Of a stretch of DNA of 64,000 nt, positions 1 to 7,021 are shown one piece after another. Below the pieces are notes generated by a model. It did no database searches. It saw nothing but the letters and a program-made list of their open reading frames with translations, and was not told the DNA's origin. Origin of the DNA: Shimia sp040225985 (lineage in GTDB: Bacteria; Pseudomonadota; Alphaproteobacteria; Rhodobacterales; Rhodobacteraceae); the NCBI RefSeq assembly GCF_040225985.1, contig NZ_JBBPEU010000003.1, positions 62,001 to 126,000 on the forward strand, read 5' to 3'. Numbering within the stretch: position 1 is the stretch's first letter; each line of letters starts with the position of its first letter. The position numbers were made by a program, and so were the translations under genes.

Positions 1-619
1 GGTCTTCATTCACCGTTCGGATGCCCACCTGAACCGACCGTGCCGGATCCACGATGCCGCTTTTGACCGCCTTGTAGAACATTGTGCCATGGTCGATCCG
101 CTCCATGTCATCATCGGCCCAGGTGTCGGTATGGGCGTCGAACTGCAACAGCGACAGCGGGCCGTATTTCTCGGCATAGGCTTTCAGGATTGGGAAGGTG
201 ATGTAATGGTCGCCGCCCAGAACAAGGCTCGCCGCGCCCGCCGACAGGATGCCGCGGATATGCTCGGTCAGGGCCGCCGGAAAATCCTGCACCCGCGCGT
301 AATCAAAGGCCAGATCGCCGTAATCGACGATGTTGAACGCCTCCATCACGTTGTAATCCCAGCCGTAAGGCGCATCCGGGCTTTGCAGCGCCGAGGCCTC
401 GCGGATTGCGCGCGGACCCAGCCGCGTGCCGGGCCGGTTGGTCACCGCCTGGTCAAAGGGCACGCCGGTCACGGCAATATCAACCCCGCTCAGATCCTTG
501 CTATAGCGGCGGCGCAGGAACGAGGTCGCCCCGCCAAACGTGTTCTCGAAACTGCACCCGCGCATGTCGCGCCGGGTGAACGCCTCGTCCACCTGTGTTT
601 TTGCATCTTCCAGTGCCAT
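1..619 (-). CDS. speB: Agmatinase (ureohydrolase family), C-terminus cut by window edge
   Basis: The product should hydrolyse agmatine, or a related guanidino compound, to putrescine and urea in the cytoplasm. Only the first 206 residues are inside the window. Visible ureohydrolase metal-binding motifs are GGDH at residues 135-138 and DAHTD at 161-165; the last motif (SxDxDxxDP type) would lie beyond the left edge. The start is ATG at 617-619, reading MALEDAKTQVDEAF. A 14-bp perfect palindrome lies 18 bp upstream of the start and may be an operator. The family (Mn-dependent ureohydrolase) is clear. The exact substrate is inferred, because guanidinobutyrase and guanidinopropionase look alike at this level. 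Confidence 0.85.
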   Translation of the reverse strand, partial: MALEDAKTQVDEAFTRRDMRGCSFENTFGGATSFLRRRYSKDLSGVDIAVTGVPFDQAVTNRPGTRLGPRAIREASALQSPDAPYGWDYNVMEAFNIVDYGDLAFDYARVQDFPAALTEHIRGILSAGAASLVLGGDHYITFPILKAYAEKYGPLSLLQFDAHTDTWADDDMERIDHGTMFYKAVKSGIVDPARSVQVGIRTVNED

Positions 620-636
620 CTGCACCCCCGTCGTAA

Positions 637-650
637 AATTTGATCAAATT
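637..650. promoter_or_regulatory. 14-bp perfect palindrome upstream of agmatinase gene
   Basis: The sequence AATTTGATCAAATT is self-complementary over all 14 bases and sits 18 bp upstream of the agmatinase start. Position and symmetry suggest a dimeric repressor or activator site (GntR, MarR and Lrp-type sites can look like this). No regulator gene for it is in the window, so the cognate protein is unknown. Confidence 0.45.
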
Positions 651-695
651 CTGAACAAGACAGGAGCCCCCGTCAAGTCAAACCGCAAGCCCGCA

Positions 696-746
696 CTTTT
701 TCTTGGGACAAATACCTCGGGGGTCCGGGGGCAGCGCCCCCGGGGC
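696..746. repeat. Dispersed intergenic element, copy 1 (core plus hairpin)
   Basis: The conserved core (CTTTTTCTTGGGACAAATAC then CTCGGGG) is followed by a perfect 8-bp hairpin at 725-743 with loop AGC. It lies between the M20 amidohydrolase stop and the agmatinase start. Related copies are at about 4019, 6949, 15011, 17984, 21819, 44769 and 55114. Confidence 0.7.
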
Positions 747-789
747 TCACTGCGGTCCGGCGGCAGCGTCCCCATTCCGGCCTGCCCCC

Positions 790-1950
790 TCAGACCGGCT
801 GGGCCGTCTCGACCAGCCGCGCGAAAAACGACGCGCCGACCGGCGAAATCTCGTCGTTGAAATCATAGTTCGGATTGTGCAACCCCGCGCCCGGCCCCTG
901 GCCGAGAAACAGATAGGCCCCGGGCCGCGCCTGCAGCATATAGGCAAAATCCTCGGCGCCCATTTCCTTGCCCGTATTGTCCTGCACCGCGTGATCGCCC
1001 GAAATCTCGCGCGCTACATCTGCGGCAAATCCCACTTTTGCCGGATCATTGACCGTTGCGGGATAGCCGCGCTCGTAGCGCAGCGTGGCGCTCACGTCGA
1101 AACTGGCGCCATGGCCTGCCACGATCTGTTCCATGCGACGGATGATCATGTCTTGCACCTCGGGCTCGAAGGTGCGCACGGTTCCGTTCAGATAGGCCGT
1201 GTCGGGGATCACGTTATCGGTACTGCCGCTATGGACCTGCGTCACAGACACCACGGCCTCTTGCCGCGTGTCGTGATTGCGGCTGATGATGGTCTGGAAG
1301 GCCTGCGCAATGGCAATCGCGGCGACCACCGGATCGGCAGTCTCTTGCGGATAGGCGCCATGTCCGCCGCGCCCCTGAATATCGACGTGGAATTCGTCTA
1401 CCGCAGCCATGATCGGCCCCGGCGTGGTATAGAAATGGCCGGTTTCGATCTCGGGCACATTATGCAGCGCATAGACCTGATCAATGCCGAACCGGTCCAT
1501 GATGCCTTCCTCGACCATCACACCGGCCCCGCCGCCGCCTTCTTCGGCGGGCTGAAAGATCAGCGCCACGCGCCCCGAGAAATTGCGCGTTTCGGCCAGA
1601 TATTTCGCAGCCCCCAGCAACATCGTGGTGTGCCCGTCATGGCCGCAGGCATGCATCGCCCCCGGCACGGTGGAAGCATGGTCCAGCCCCGTGGTTTCGG
1701 GCATGGGCAGCGCGTCCATATCGGCGCGCAGCCCGATCGTGCCGCCCGCGCCCTGCCCGTTCACAATGGCCACCACGCCGGACGTCGCGATGCCTTCGTG
1801 AATTTCGTCTACACCGAAGTCGCGCAACCGATCCACCACGAAGCGCGCGGTTTTATGACAGTCAAATTCCAGTTCGGGATGGGCGTGCAGGTGCCGCCGC
1901 CAGGTTTTCATCTCGTCTGCATAGGCGGCAATGCGATTGAGCACAGGCAT
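790..1950 (-). CDS. M20 family amidohydrolase (hippurate hydrolase-like)
   Basis: This 386-residue protein is a zinc metallopeptidase-fold amidohydrolase that cleaves N-acyl amino acids or similar amides in the cytoplasm. The N-terminus shows the HAHPELEF motif. RADMDALPM and the ACGHDGHTTML segment supply metal ligands, QPAEEGGGG carries the catalytic and ligand glutamates, and a C-terminal GAEDFAYML motif completes the family signature. Length fits the usual 380-400. An upstream in-frame extension to 2073 would overlap MazG, so I chose the ATG at 1948-1950 (MPVLNRIAAY). It is followed by a dispersed repeat and then agmatinase on the same strand. Substrate is not determinable from sequence. 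Confidence 0.85.
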   Translation of the reverse strand: MPVLNRIAAYADEMKTWRRHLHAHPELEFDCHKTARFVVDRLRDFGVDEIHEGIATSGVVAIVNGQGAGGTIGLRADMDALPMPETTGLDHASTVPGAMHACGHDGHTTMLLGAAKYLAETRNFSGRVALIFQPAEEGGGGAGVMVEEGIMDRFGIDQVYALHNVPEIETGHFYTTPGPIMAAVDEFHVDIQGRGGHGAYPQETADPVVAAIAIAQAFQTIISRNHDTRQEAVVSVTQVHSGSTDNVIPDTAYLNGTVRTFEPEVQDMIIRRMEQIVAGHGASFDVSATLRYERGYPATVNDPAKVGFAADVAREISGDHAVQDNTGKEMGAEDFAYMLQARPGAYLFLGQGPGAGLHNPNYDFNDEISPVGASFFARLVETAQPV

Positions 1951-2014
1951 GGGGTGGACTCCGGGTTGGGCTTCATCTGATATGCAACTGAACACCGGAA
2001 TAAGGGGAACTGCA

Positions 2015-2830
2015 ATGGCCGACGATCTGATCCACAACCCCAAGGGCGGCATGCCGCGCCTGCTGGAAATCATGCGCCGCCTGCGCGATCCCGAGACCGG
2101 ATGCCCCTGGGATATCGAACAGGATTTCGCAACGATCGCCCCCTACACGATCGAGGAAGCCTACGAGGTGGCCGACGCCATCGACCGGGAAGCCTGGGAC
2201 GAATTGAAGGGCGAATTGGGCGATCTTCTGTTCCAGTCCGTGTTCCACGCCCAGATGGCGGCCGAACGGGGGTTGTTCACCTTTGACGAGGTCGCCGACA
2301 CCATGTCGGACAAGATGGTCGCCCGTCACCCCCATGTGTTCGGCGATGAAAGCCGGGATAAATCCGCAGACCAGCAGACCCGCGATTGGGAAACGATCAA
2401 GGCCGCCGAACGCGCCGGGAAGGCGCAAAAAGGCACGCTGGACGGGGTGGCGGTGGGTCTGCCCGCTTTGCTGCGGGCCGTGAAATTGCAAAAACGCGCC
2501 GCGCGGGTCGGGTTTGACTGGCCTGATATCGGGCAGGTTGTGGACAAGATCGTCGAAGAGGCCGGAGAGCTTGCCGAGGCGCGCGACCGCATGACCCAGA
2601 CCGAGATCGAGGAAGAGTTCGGCGACATGCTGTTCGTGATGGCCAATCTCGCACGCCATCTTGACGTGGACCCAGAAGCGGCCCTGCGCGCCACCAACGC
2701 CAAGTTCATCCGCCGCTTTGAAGGGATCGAGGCCAGGCTGGCCGAAGCCGGCAAAACCCCCGCCGAGTCAACGCTCGCCGAAATGGATGCGCTCTGGGAT
2801 GCGGTGAAGGCCGACGAGAAGCGAAAATAG
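2015..2830 (+). CDS. mazG: Nucleoside triphosphate pyrophosphohydrolase MazG
   Basis: MazG hydrolyses (d)NTPs to (d)NMP and pyrophosphate, acting as a house-cleaning or stress-tuning enzyme. The 271-residue product has the two tandem MazG domains expected. The first has EEAYEVADAID and ELGDLLFQSVFHAQM around residues 45-85; the second has EEAGELAEARD and EEEFGDMLFVMANLARHL around 180-220. Both keep the Mg-binding EExxD/ExxD pattern. The start at 2015 is preceded by AAGGGG; a longer in-frame extension would run into the divergent amidohydrolase gene. It is divergently transcribed from that gene with a gap of about 65 bp, so promoters probably overlap. Confidence 0.93.
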   Translation: MADDLIHNPKGGMPRLLEIMRRLRDPETGCPWDIEQDFATIAPYTIEEAYEVADAIDREAWDELKGELGDLLFQSVFHAQMAAERGLFTFDEVADTMSDKMVARHPHVFGDESRDKSADQQTRDWETIKAAERAGKAQKGTLDGVAVGLPALLRAVKLQKRAARVGFDWPDIGQVVDKIVEEAGELAEARDRMTQTEIEEEFGDMLFVMANLARHLDVDPEAALRATNAKFIRRFEGIEARLAEAGKTPAESTLAEMDALWDAVKADEKRK

Positions 2831-2835
2831 ATACC

Positions 2836-2850
2836 TGAATGTTTTATTCA
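2836..2850. promoter_or_regulatory. Iron-Rhodo-box (predicted RirA site) upstream of iron-binding protein gene
   Basis: A perfect inverted repeat with 10-bp arms (ATACCTGAAT, 5-bp spacer, ATTCAGGTAT) spans 2831-2855. Its core at 2836-2850 reads TGA-N9-TCA, the published pattern for the RirA iron-responsive repressor in Rhizobiales and Rhodobacterales. It abuts a candidate -35 hexamer at 2855, so a bound repressor would block the promoter. The downstream gene is an iron(III) transporter component, which fits. Regulator identity is inferred. Confidence 0.7.
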
Positions 2851-2854
2851 GGTA

Positions 2855-2883
2855 TTGACCCAACAAAAATGCTCGGGTATTTC
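2855..2883 (+). promoter_or_regulatory. Candidate sigma-70 promoter for fbpA-like gene
   Basis: TTGACC (2855-2860) and TATTTC (2878-2883) are separated by 17 bp, downstream of the iron box and about 38 bp before the start codon. Spacing is optimal; the -10 hexamer is only moderate. Confidence 0.5.
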
Positions 2884-2921
2884 AGGACCAATCGAAACCG
2901 CGAAAACGAGAGCATTCACAC

Positions 2922-3935
2922 ATGTTGTCCAAGTTCAAAACCGCCCTCTTTGCCACCACCGCCATGGCCATCGCTGCGCCTGCAGTCGCTGACGAGGTCA
3001 ATGTCTATTCCTATCGGCAGCCCGAATTGATCAAGCCGCTGACCGATGCCTTCACGGAAGAGACCGGCATCAAGGTAAACGTCGCCTATCTCAAGAAGGG
3101 CATGATCGAGCGGATGCAGGCCGAGGGCGAGCGTTCCCCTGCGGATCTGGTTCTGACGGTGGATATCTCGCGTCTGGCCGCCGTGGTTGACGCGGGCCTG
3201 ACGCAAGCCGTGGAAAGCGATGTTCTCAAGGCCAACGTGCCGGATCTTTACCACGATCCCGAAGGCCACTGGTGGGGTCTGACCACACGCGCGCGGATTG
3301 TCTATGCCTCGAAAGACCGCGTCGCCGAGGGCGAAGTCACCACCTATGAAGACCTGGCCGATCCCAAATGGAAGGGGCGCATCTGCACCCGCTCTGGCAC
3401 CAATGCCTATAACGTCGCGCTGACCTCGGCCGTGATTCACCACCTCGGTGAGGACGGTGCCAAAACCTGGCTGGAAGGCGTGAAAGAAAACCTTGCCCGC
3501 AAACCGCAGGGCAATGACCGCGCACAGGTCAAGGCGATCTGGGCCGGCGAATGCGACATCGCGATCGGCAACACCTATTACATGGGCAAGATGCTGAATG
3601 ACGAAGAGCAGAAGGAATGGGCCGAAAGCGTCAACGTGGTCTTCCCGACCTTTGAAGGCGCTGGCACACACGTGAACATTTCGGGTGTGGCTATGGCCAA
3701 ACACGCCCCCCACCCTGAAGCTGCGCTCAAGATGATGGAATTTCTGACTTCGCCCAAGGCGCAGGAAGTCTATGCCAAGGCCAATTTCGAATACCCGATC
3801 GCACCGGGCACCGCGCCCGACGCGTTGGTACAGGGCTGGGGTGACTTCACCGCGGATGACGTCAATCTGATGGATCTCGCCAAACTGCGTCCGGCTGCGC
3901 TGAAGCTCACCGAAGAAGTGGATTTCGACGGGTAA
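2922..3935 (+). CDS. Iron(III) ABC transporter periplasmic binding protein (FbpA/FutA type)
   Basis: This periplasmic protein captures ferric iron for an ABC importer. The 337-residue product begins with a Sec signal peptide (hydrophobic ATTAMAIAAPAVA, likely cleavage before residue 25). It then has the two-lobed class-D binding-protein fold of FbpA/FutA, including the YLKKGMIERMQAEG segment and the paired tyrosines Y219-Y220 in NTYYMGK that coordinate iron in this family. A TGA-N9-TCA iron box precedes it, suggesting repression by RirA in high iron. A strong terminator follows at 3961, so it is a single-gene transcription unit; the permease and ATPase must be elsewhere. Start chosen at the ATG that gives the signal peptide. 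Confidence 0.92.
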   Translation: MLSKFKTALFATTAMAIAAPAVADEVNVYSYRQPELIKPLTDAFTEETGIKVNVAYLKKGMIERMQAEGERSPADLVLTVDISRLAAVVDAGLTQAVESDVLKANVPDLYHDPEGHWWGLTTRARIVYASKDRVAEGEVTTYEDLADPKWKGRICTRSGTNAYNVALTSAVIHHLGEDGAKTWLEGVKENLARKPQGNDRAQVKAIWAGECDIAIGNTYYMGKMLNDEEQKEWAESVNVVFPTFEGAGTHVNISGVAMAKHAPHPEAALKMMEFLTSPKAQEVYAKANFEYPIAPGTAPDALVQGWGDFTADDVNLMDLAKLRPAALKLTEEVDFDG

Positions 3936-3960
3936 GTTCTCGAGTGGTTTCAGTCATTTG

Positions 3961-3987
3961 AAGGCGCCCTTTTGCGGGCGCCTTTTT
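3961..3987 (+). terminator. Rho-independent terminator after iron-binding protein gene
   Basis: A 9-bp stem (AAGGCGCCC with GGGCGCCTT), 6-nt loop and run of T residues lie 25 bp after the stop codon. Confidence 0.9.
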
Positions 3988-4018
3988 CATGAAAGCGCGC
4001 AGGCGCGCTGTGCGAGGC

Positions 4019-4055
4019 GCTGCCTCGCGCTCCGAGGTATTTGGCCAAGAAAAAG
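4019..4055. repeat. Dispersed intergenic element, copy 2 (inverted orientation)
   Basis: On the minus strand this reads CTTTTTCTTGGCCAAATACC and then CTCGGAG, matching the core of the copies at 696 and 17984. It lies between the fbpA-like terminator and the nucleoside hydrolase gene. A clear downstream hairpin arm is less regular here than in other copies. Confidence 0.55.
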
Positions 4056-4144
4056 CACATGTGCCGATTTTTGCCGAGGGGCGTGGACAAGACGTGTCGT
4101 CTGTGGCCAAAGTCGCGGGCAGACACGGACAGGAAAGGTGCCGC

Positions 4145-5086
4145 ATGGCCGCGCGAAAAATCATCATCGACACGGATCCCGGACAGGACGATGCCGTTGC
4201 CATTCTTCTGGCACTGGCCAGCCCCGACGAGATCGAGGTTCTGGGCATCACTGCGGTGGCGGGCAATGTGCCCCTACCCCTGACGCAGAAAAATACGCGT
4301 ATTGTCTGTGAGTTGGCCGGCAAAGCTGATGTAAAGGTCTTTGCCGGATGTGATCGCCCGCTGGGACGCGATCTGGTCACGGCCGAACATGTGCATGGCA
4401 AGACAGGGCTGGACGGGCCGGACCTGCCCGATCCGGTGATGCCCCTGCAAAAGCAACACGCGGTGGATTTCATCATCGACACCCTGCGCGCGCATGAGGC
4501 TGGCTCCGTCACCCTTTGTCCGCTTGGGCCCCTGACCAATATCGCGATGGCGTTTGAGAAAGCGCCGGATATCGTGGGAAAGGTTCAGGAAATCATCCTG
4601 ATGGGTGGCGCTTATTTCGAAGTGGGCAACATTACCCCCGCCGCCGAGTTCAACATCTATGTCGATCCGCAGGCCGCCCATATCGTGTTTTCCTCGGGCG
4701 CACCGATCGTGGTGATGCCGCTGGACGTGACCCACAAGGCGCTCGTCACAACGCCGCGCAACGATGCCTTCCGGGCCTTGGGCACGCGCGTCGGGATCGC
4801 GGTGGCCGAGATGACCGATTTCTTCGAACGCTTTGACAAGGAAAAATACGGCAGCGCCGGGGCGCCGCTGCACGACCCCTGCGTCACCGCCTATCTGATC
4901 CGGCCCGACCTGTTTTCAGGCCGTCATATCAATGTCGAGATCGAAACCCGCTCGGAACTGACGCTGGGCATGACGGTTGCGGACTGGTGGGGCGTGACCG
5001 ATCGCACGCCCAATGCCCTGTTCATCGGGGATGTGGATGCTGACGGATTCTTCGACCTTCTGACCGAGCGGCTGGCCCGGCTATGA
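4145..5086 (+). CDS. Inosine/uridine-preferring nucleoside hydrolase
   Basis: The enzyme cleaves the N-glycosidic bond of ribonucleosides to free base plus ribose for salvage. The 313-residue product opens with IIIDTDPGQDDAVAIL, the calcium-binding DTDPGxDD signature of the IunH family. NITPAAEFNIYVDP and the late LHDPCVTAYL aspartate region complete the site. Length fits the family (about 310). The ATG at 4145 is preceded by AGGAAAGG at good spacing; a longer in-frame extension to 3989 lies in intergenic repeat sequence and was rejected. Its stop overlaps the next gene (ATGA), so it is cotranscribed with the GNAT gene and probably selO. Confidence 0.92.
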   Translation: MAARKIIIDTDPGQDDAVAILLALASPDEIEVLGITAVAGNVPLPLTQKNTRIVCELAGKADVKVFAGCDRPLGRDLVTAEHVHGKTGLDGPDLPDPVMPLQKQHAVDFIIDTLRAHEAGSVTLCPLGPLTNIAMAFEKAPDIVGKVQEIILMGGAYFEVGNITPAAEFNIYVDPQAAHIVFSSGAPIVVMPLDVTHKALVTTPRNDAFRALGTRVGIAVAEMTDFFERFDKEKYGSAGAPLHDPCVTAYLIRPDLFSGRHINVEIETRSELTLGMTVADWWGVTDRTPNALFIGDVDADGFFDLLTERLARL

Positions 5087-5532
5087 GCGCAGCCCTGCAC
5101 CTCGCCCGTCCCGAGAATATCGAACGGCTTTTGCCCCTGGTTGCCGCGTTTCACGCGGCAGAGGGCATATCCCGGACCGAGGACCAGCGGCGCGCGGCGC
5201 TGATGCCCTTGCTGGAAGGGTCACCCCTTGGGGCGGTATACCTGATCGGGCCGACCCGCGCGCCCATCGGCTATATCGTGATCACTTTCGGCTGGTCGGT
5301 AGAGTTCGGCGGCATGGACGCCTTTGTGGACGAGCTGTTCATCCGCCCCGCCGTGCGCGGCCGCGGCATTGCGACCGAGGTACTGATCACCCTGCCCAAG
5401 GCACTGGCCGAGGCGGGGGTCAAGGCGCTGCATCTTGAAGTGGATCGGGACAACAGCGCCGGACAACGGCTCTATGCCAAGACTGGTTTTCGCGCACGTG
5501 ACCCCTACATGCTGATGACACGCGAATTGTGA
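5083..5532 (+). CDS. GNAT family N-acetyltransferase
   Basis: This 149-residue acetyl-CoA-dependent acetyltransferase has the Gcn5-related motif A segment VDELFIRPAVRGRGIATEVL at about residues 82-102 and a C-terminal SAGQRLYAKTGFRARD motif B. The substrate cannot be deduced. The start overlaps the nucleoside hydrolase stop by 4 bp, and its stop lies 8 bp before the selO start, indicating a three-gene operon. Confidence 0.85.
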   Translation: MSAALHLARPENIERLLPLVAAFHAAEGISRTEDQRRAALMPLLEGSPLGAVYLIGPTRAPIGYIVITFGWSVEFGGMDAFVDELFIRPAVRGRGIATEVLITLPKALAEAGVKALHLEVDRDNSAGQRLYAKTGFRARDPYMLMTREL

Positions 5533-5540
5533 GTTGCCCC

Positions 5541-6947
5541 ATGGCCCTGCAGATCCCCTTTGACAACAGTTATGCACGCCTGCCAGACCGGCTGTTTGCG
5601 CGGGTGGCGCCGGTGCCCGTGGCCGCGCCCGAGCTTCTGGCGTTCAACCATCCGCTGGCGCGCGAACTGGGCATCACCGGCACCGAGGATATTGACGAAC
5701 TGGCCCGCGTGTTCGGCGGCAATACCGTGCCCGACGGGGCCGATCCTTTGGCACAGCTTTACGCCGGGCACCAGTTCGGGCACTGGAACCCTCAACTGGG
5801 CGACGGGCGCGCGGTGCTTCTGGGCGAGGTCGCGGGGTTTGATCTGCAATTGAAAGGCTCGGGGCGCACGCCCTATTCGCGCAATGGCGACGGACGCGCC
5901 TGGATTGGACCGGTGCTGCGGGAATTCGTGGTCAGCGAAGCGATGCATGCCCTTGGCATTCCCACGACCCGCGCCCTTGCGGCGGTCGCAACCGGTGAAA
6001 CAATCCGGCGCGAAACGGAATTGCCGGGCGCGGTTCTGACCCGTGTTGCCAGCAGCCACATCCGTGTTGGCACCTTCCAGGTGCTGGCCGCGCGACAGGA
6101 CATCGAAGGGCTGCGCGCCCTGTTCGACCATGCCGTGGCACGTCATTTTCCCGAGACCCGGGATCCGGGCGAATTTCTGCAGGCGGTTGTGAGGCGGCAG
6201 GCCGCGCTTGTCACGCAGTGGATGTCCGTCGGCTTTATTCATGGGGTGATGAACACCGACAACTGCGCGATCTCGGGCGAAACCATCGACTATGGACCCT
6301 GCGCCTTCATGGATGCCTATCACCCGATGACGGTGTTTTCCTCAATCGACCGTAGCGGGCGTTATGCCTATGCTGCGCAGGCCGATATCATTGTGTGGAA
6401 CATGGCCCAACTGGCCACGGCACTGGTGCCGCTGATGCCGGATGCCGACGCCGCAGTGACCCGCTTTACCGGCATCATCCACGAGATGCCGGCGCTTCTT
6501 CAAGACATGTGGACCGGCACATTGTTGCGCAAAATCGGCATCGTGCACCCACAGCCGGAAGATGACGCGCTGGCCACCGACCTGTTGCAGATGATGATGG
6601 AACAGGGCGCGGATTTCACCAACACCTTCGCCGCCCTCACGACCGGCACAGCCCGCGACCAGTTCACTGACCGCGATGCCTTCGACCCGTGGTTCGCCAA
6701 GTGGCAGACGCGCCTAGAACGTGAAGACGCCCCGCAAGAGGTCATGCGCACTGCGAACCCTGTGCTGATCCCGCGCAACCACCGCATCGAAGAGATGATC
6801 GCGGCGGCCGTCACTGGCGACATGGCGCCGTTTTCGCGCCTGATGGCGGCCCTGGCCGCGCCGTTTGACGACAATGCCGAGATCGCCGATCTGCGCCGCC
6901 CCCCAGCCGAGGCCGAACGCGTCCGTGCAACTTTCTGCGGCACCTGA
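5541..6947 (+). CDS. selO: Protein adenylyltransferase SelO (YdiU/UPF0061)
   Basis: SelO is a pseudokinase-fold enzyme that transfers AMP to Ser, Thr or Tyr residues of proteins, linked in other organisms to redox and metabolic control. The 468-residue product matches the usual bacterial length. It shows PLAQLYAGHQFGHWNPQLGDGRA, LKGSGRTPYSRNGDGRA and VMNTDNCAISG, the family nucleotide and metal-binding segments. It ends in FCGT, keeping a near-terminal cysteine where eukaryotic SelO has selenocysteine. ATG at 5541 is used; a GTG at 5529 would overlap the GNAT gene. Confidence 0.92.
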   Translation: MALQIPFDNSYARLPDRLFARVAPVPVAAPELLAFNHPLARELGITGTEDIDELARVFGGNTVPDGADPLAQLYAGHQFGHWNPQLGDGRAVLLGEVAGFDLQLKGSGRTPYSRNGDGRAWIGPVLREFVVSEAMHALGIPTTRALAAVATGETIRRETELPGAVLTRVASSHIRVGTFQVLAARQDIEGLRALFDHAVARHFPETRDPGEFLQAVVRRQAALVTQWMSVGFIHGVMNTDNCAISGETIDYGPCAFMDAYHPMTVFSSIDRSGRYAYAAQADIIVWNMAQLATALVPLMPDADAAVTRFTGIIHEMPALLQDMWTGTLLRKIGIVHPQPEDDALATDLLQMMMEQGADFTNTFAALTTGTARDQFTDRDAFDPWFAKWQTRLEREDAPQEVMRTANPVLIPRNHRIEEMIAAAVTGDMAPFSRLMAALAAPFDDNAEIADLRRPPAEAERVRATFCGT

Positions 6948-6948
6948 T

Positions 6949-7011
6949 CTTCACCTTGGTGAAAATACTCCGGGGTGAATTGGCCGAAGGCCAAGAGGGG
7001 CAGCGCCCCTC
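6949..7011. repeat. Dispersed intergenic element, copy 3 (core plus two hairpins)
   Basis: The core CTTCACCTTGGTGAAAATAC plus TCCGGGG is followed by hairpin 1 at 6980-6994 (TTGGCC, GAA, GGCCAA) and hairpin 2 at 6995-7011 (GAGGGGC, AGC, GCCCCTC). It sits between the convergent selO and carboxypeptidase genes, where it could terminate both. The copy at 17984 has the same two-hairpin plan with a different, still paired, first stem. Confidence 0.75.
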
Positions 7012-7021
7012 ATCCCTTTTT

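Noticed and set aside
790..2073. Extended start for the M20 amidohydrolase at 2073
   Set aside because: It would add 41 unsupported residues and overlap the mazG start; the normal N-terminus begins at 1950.
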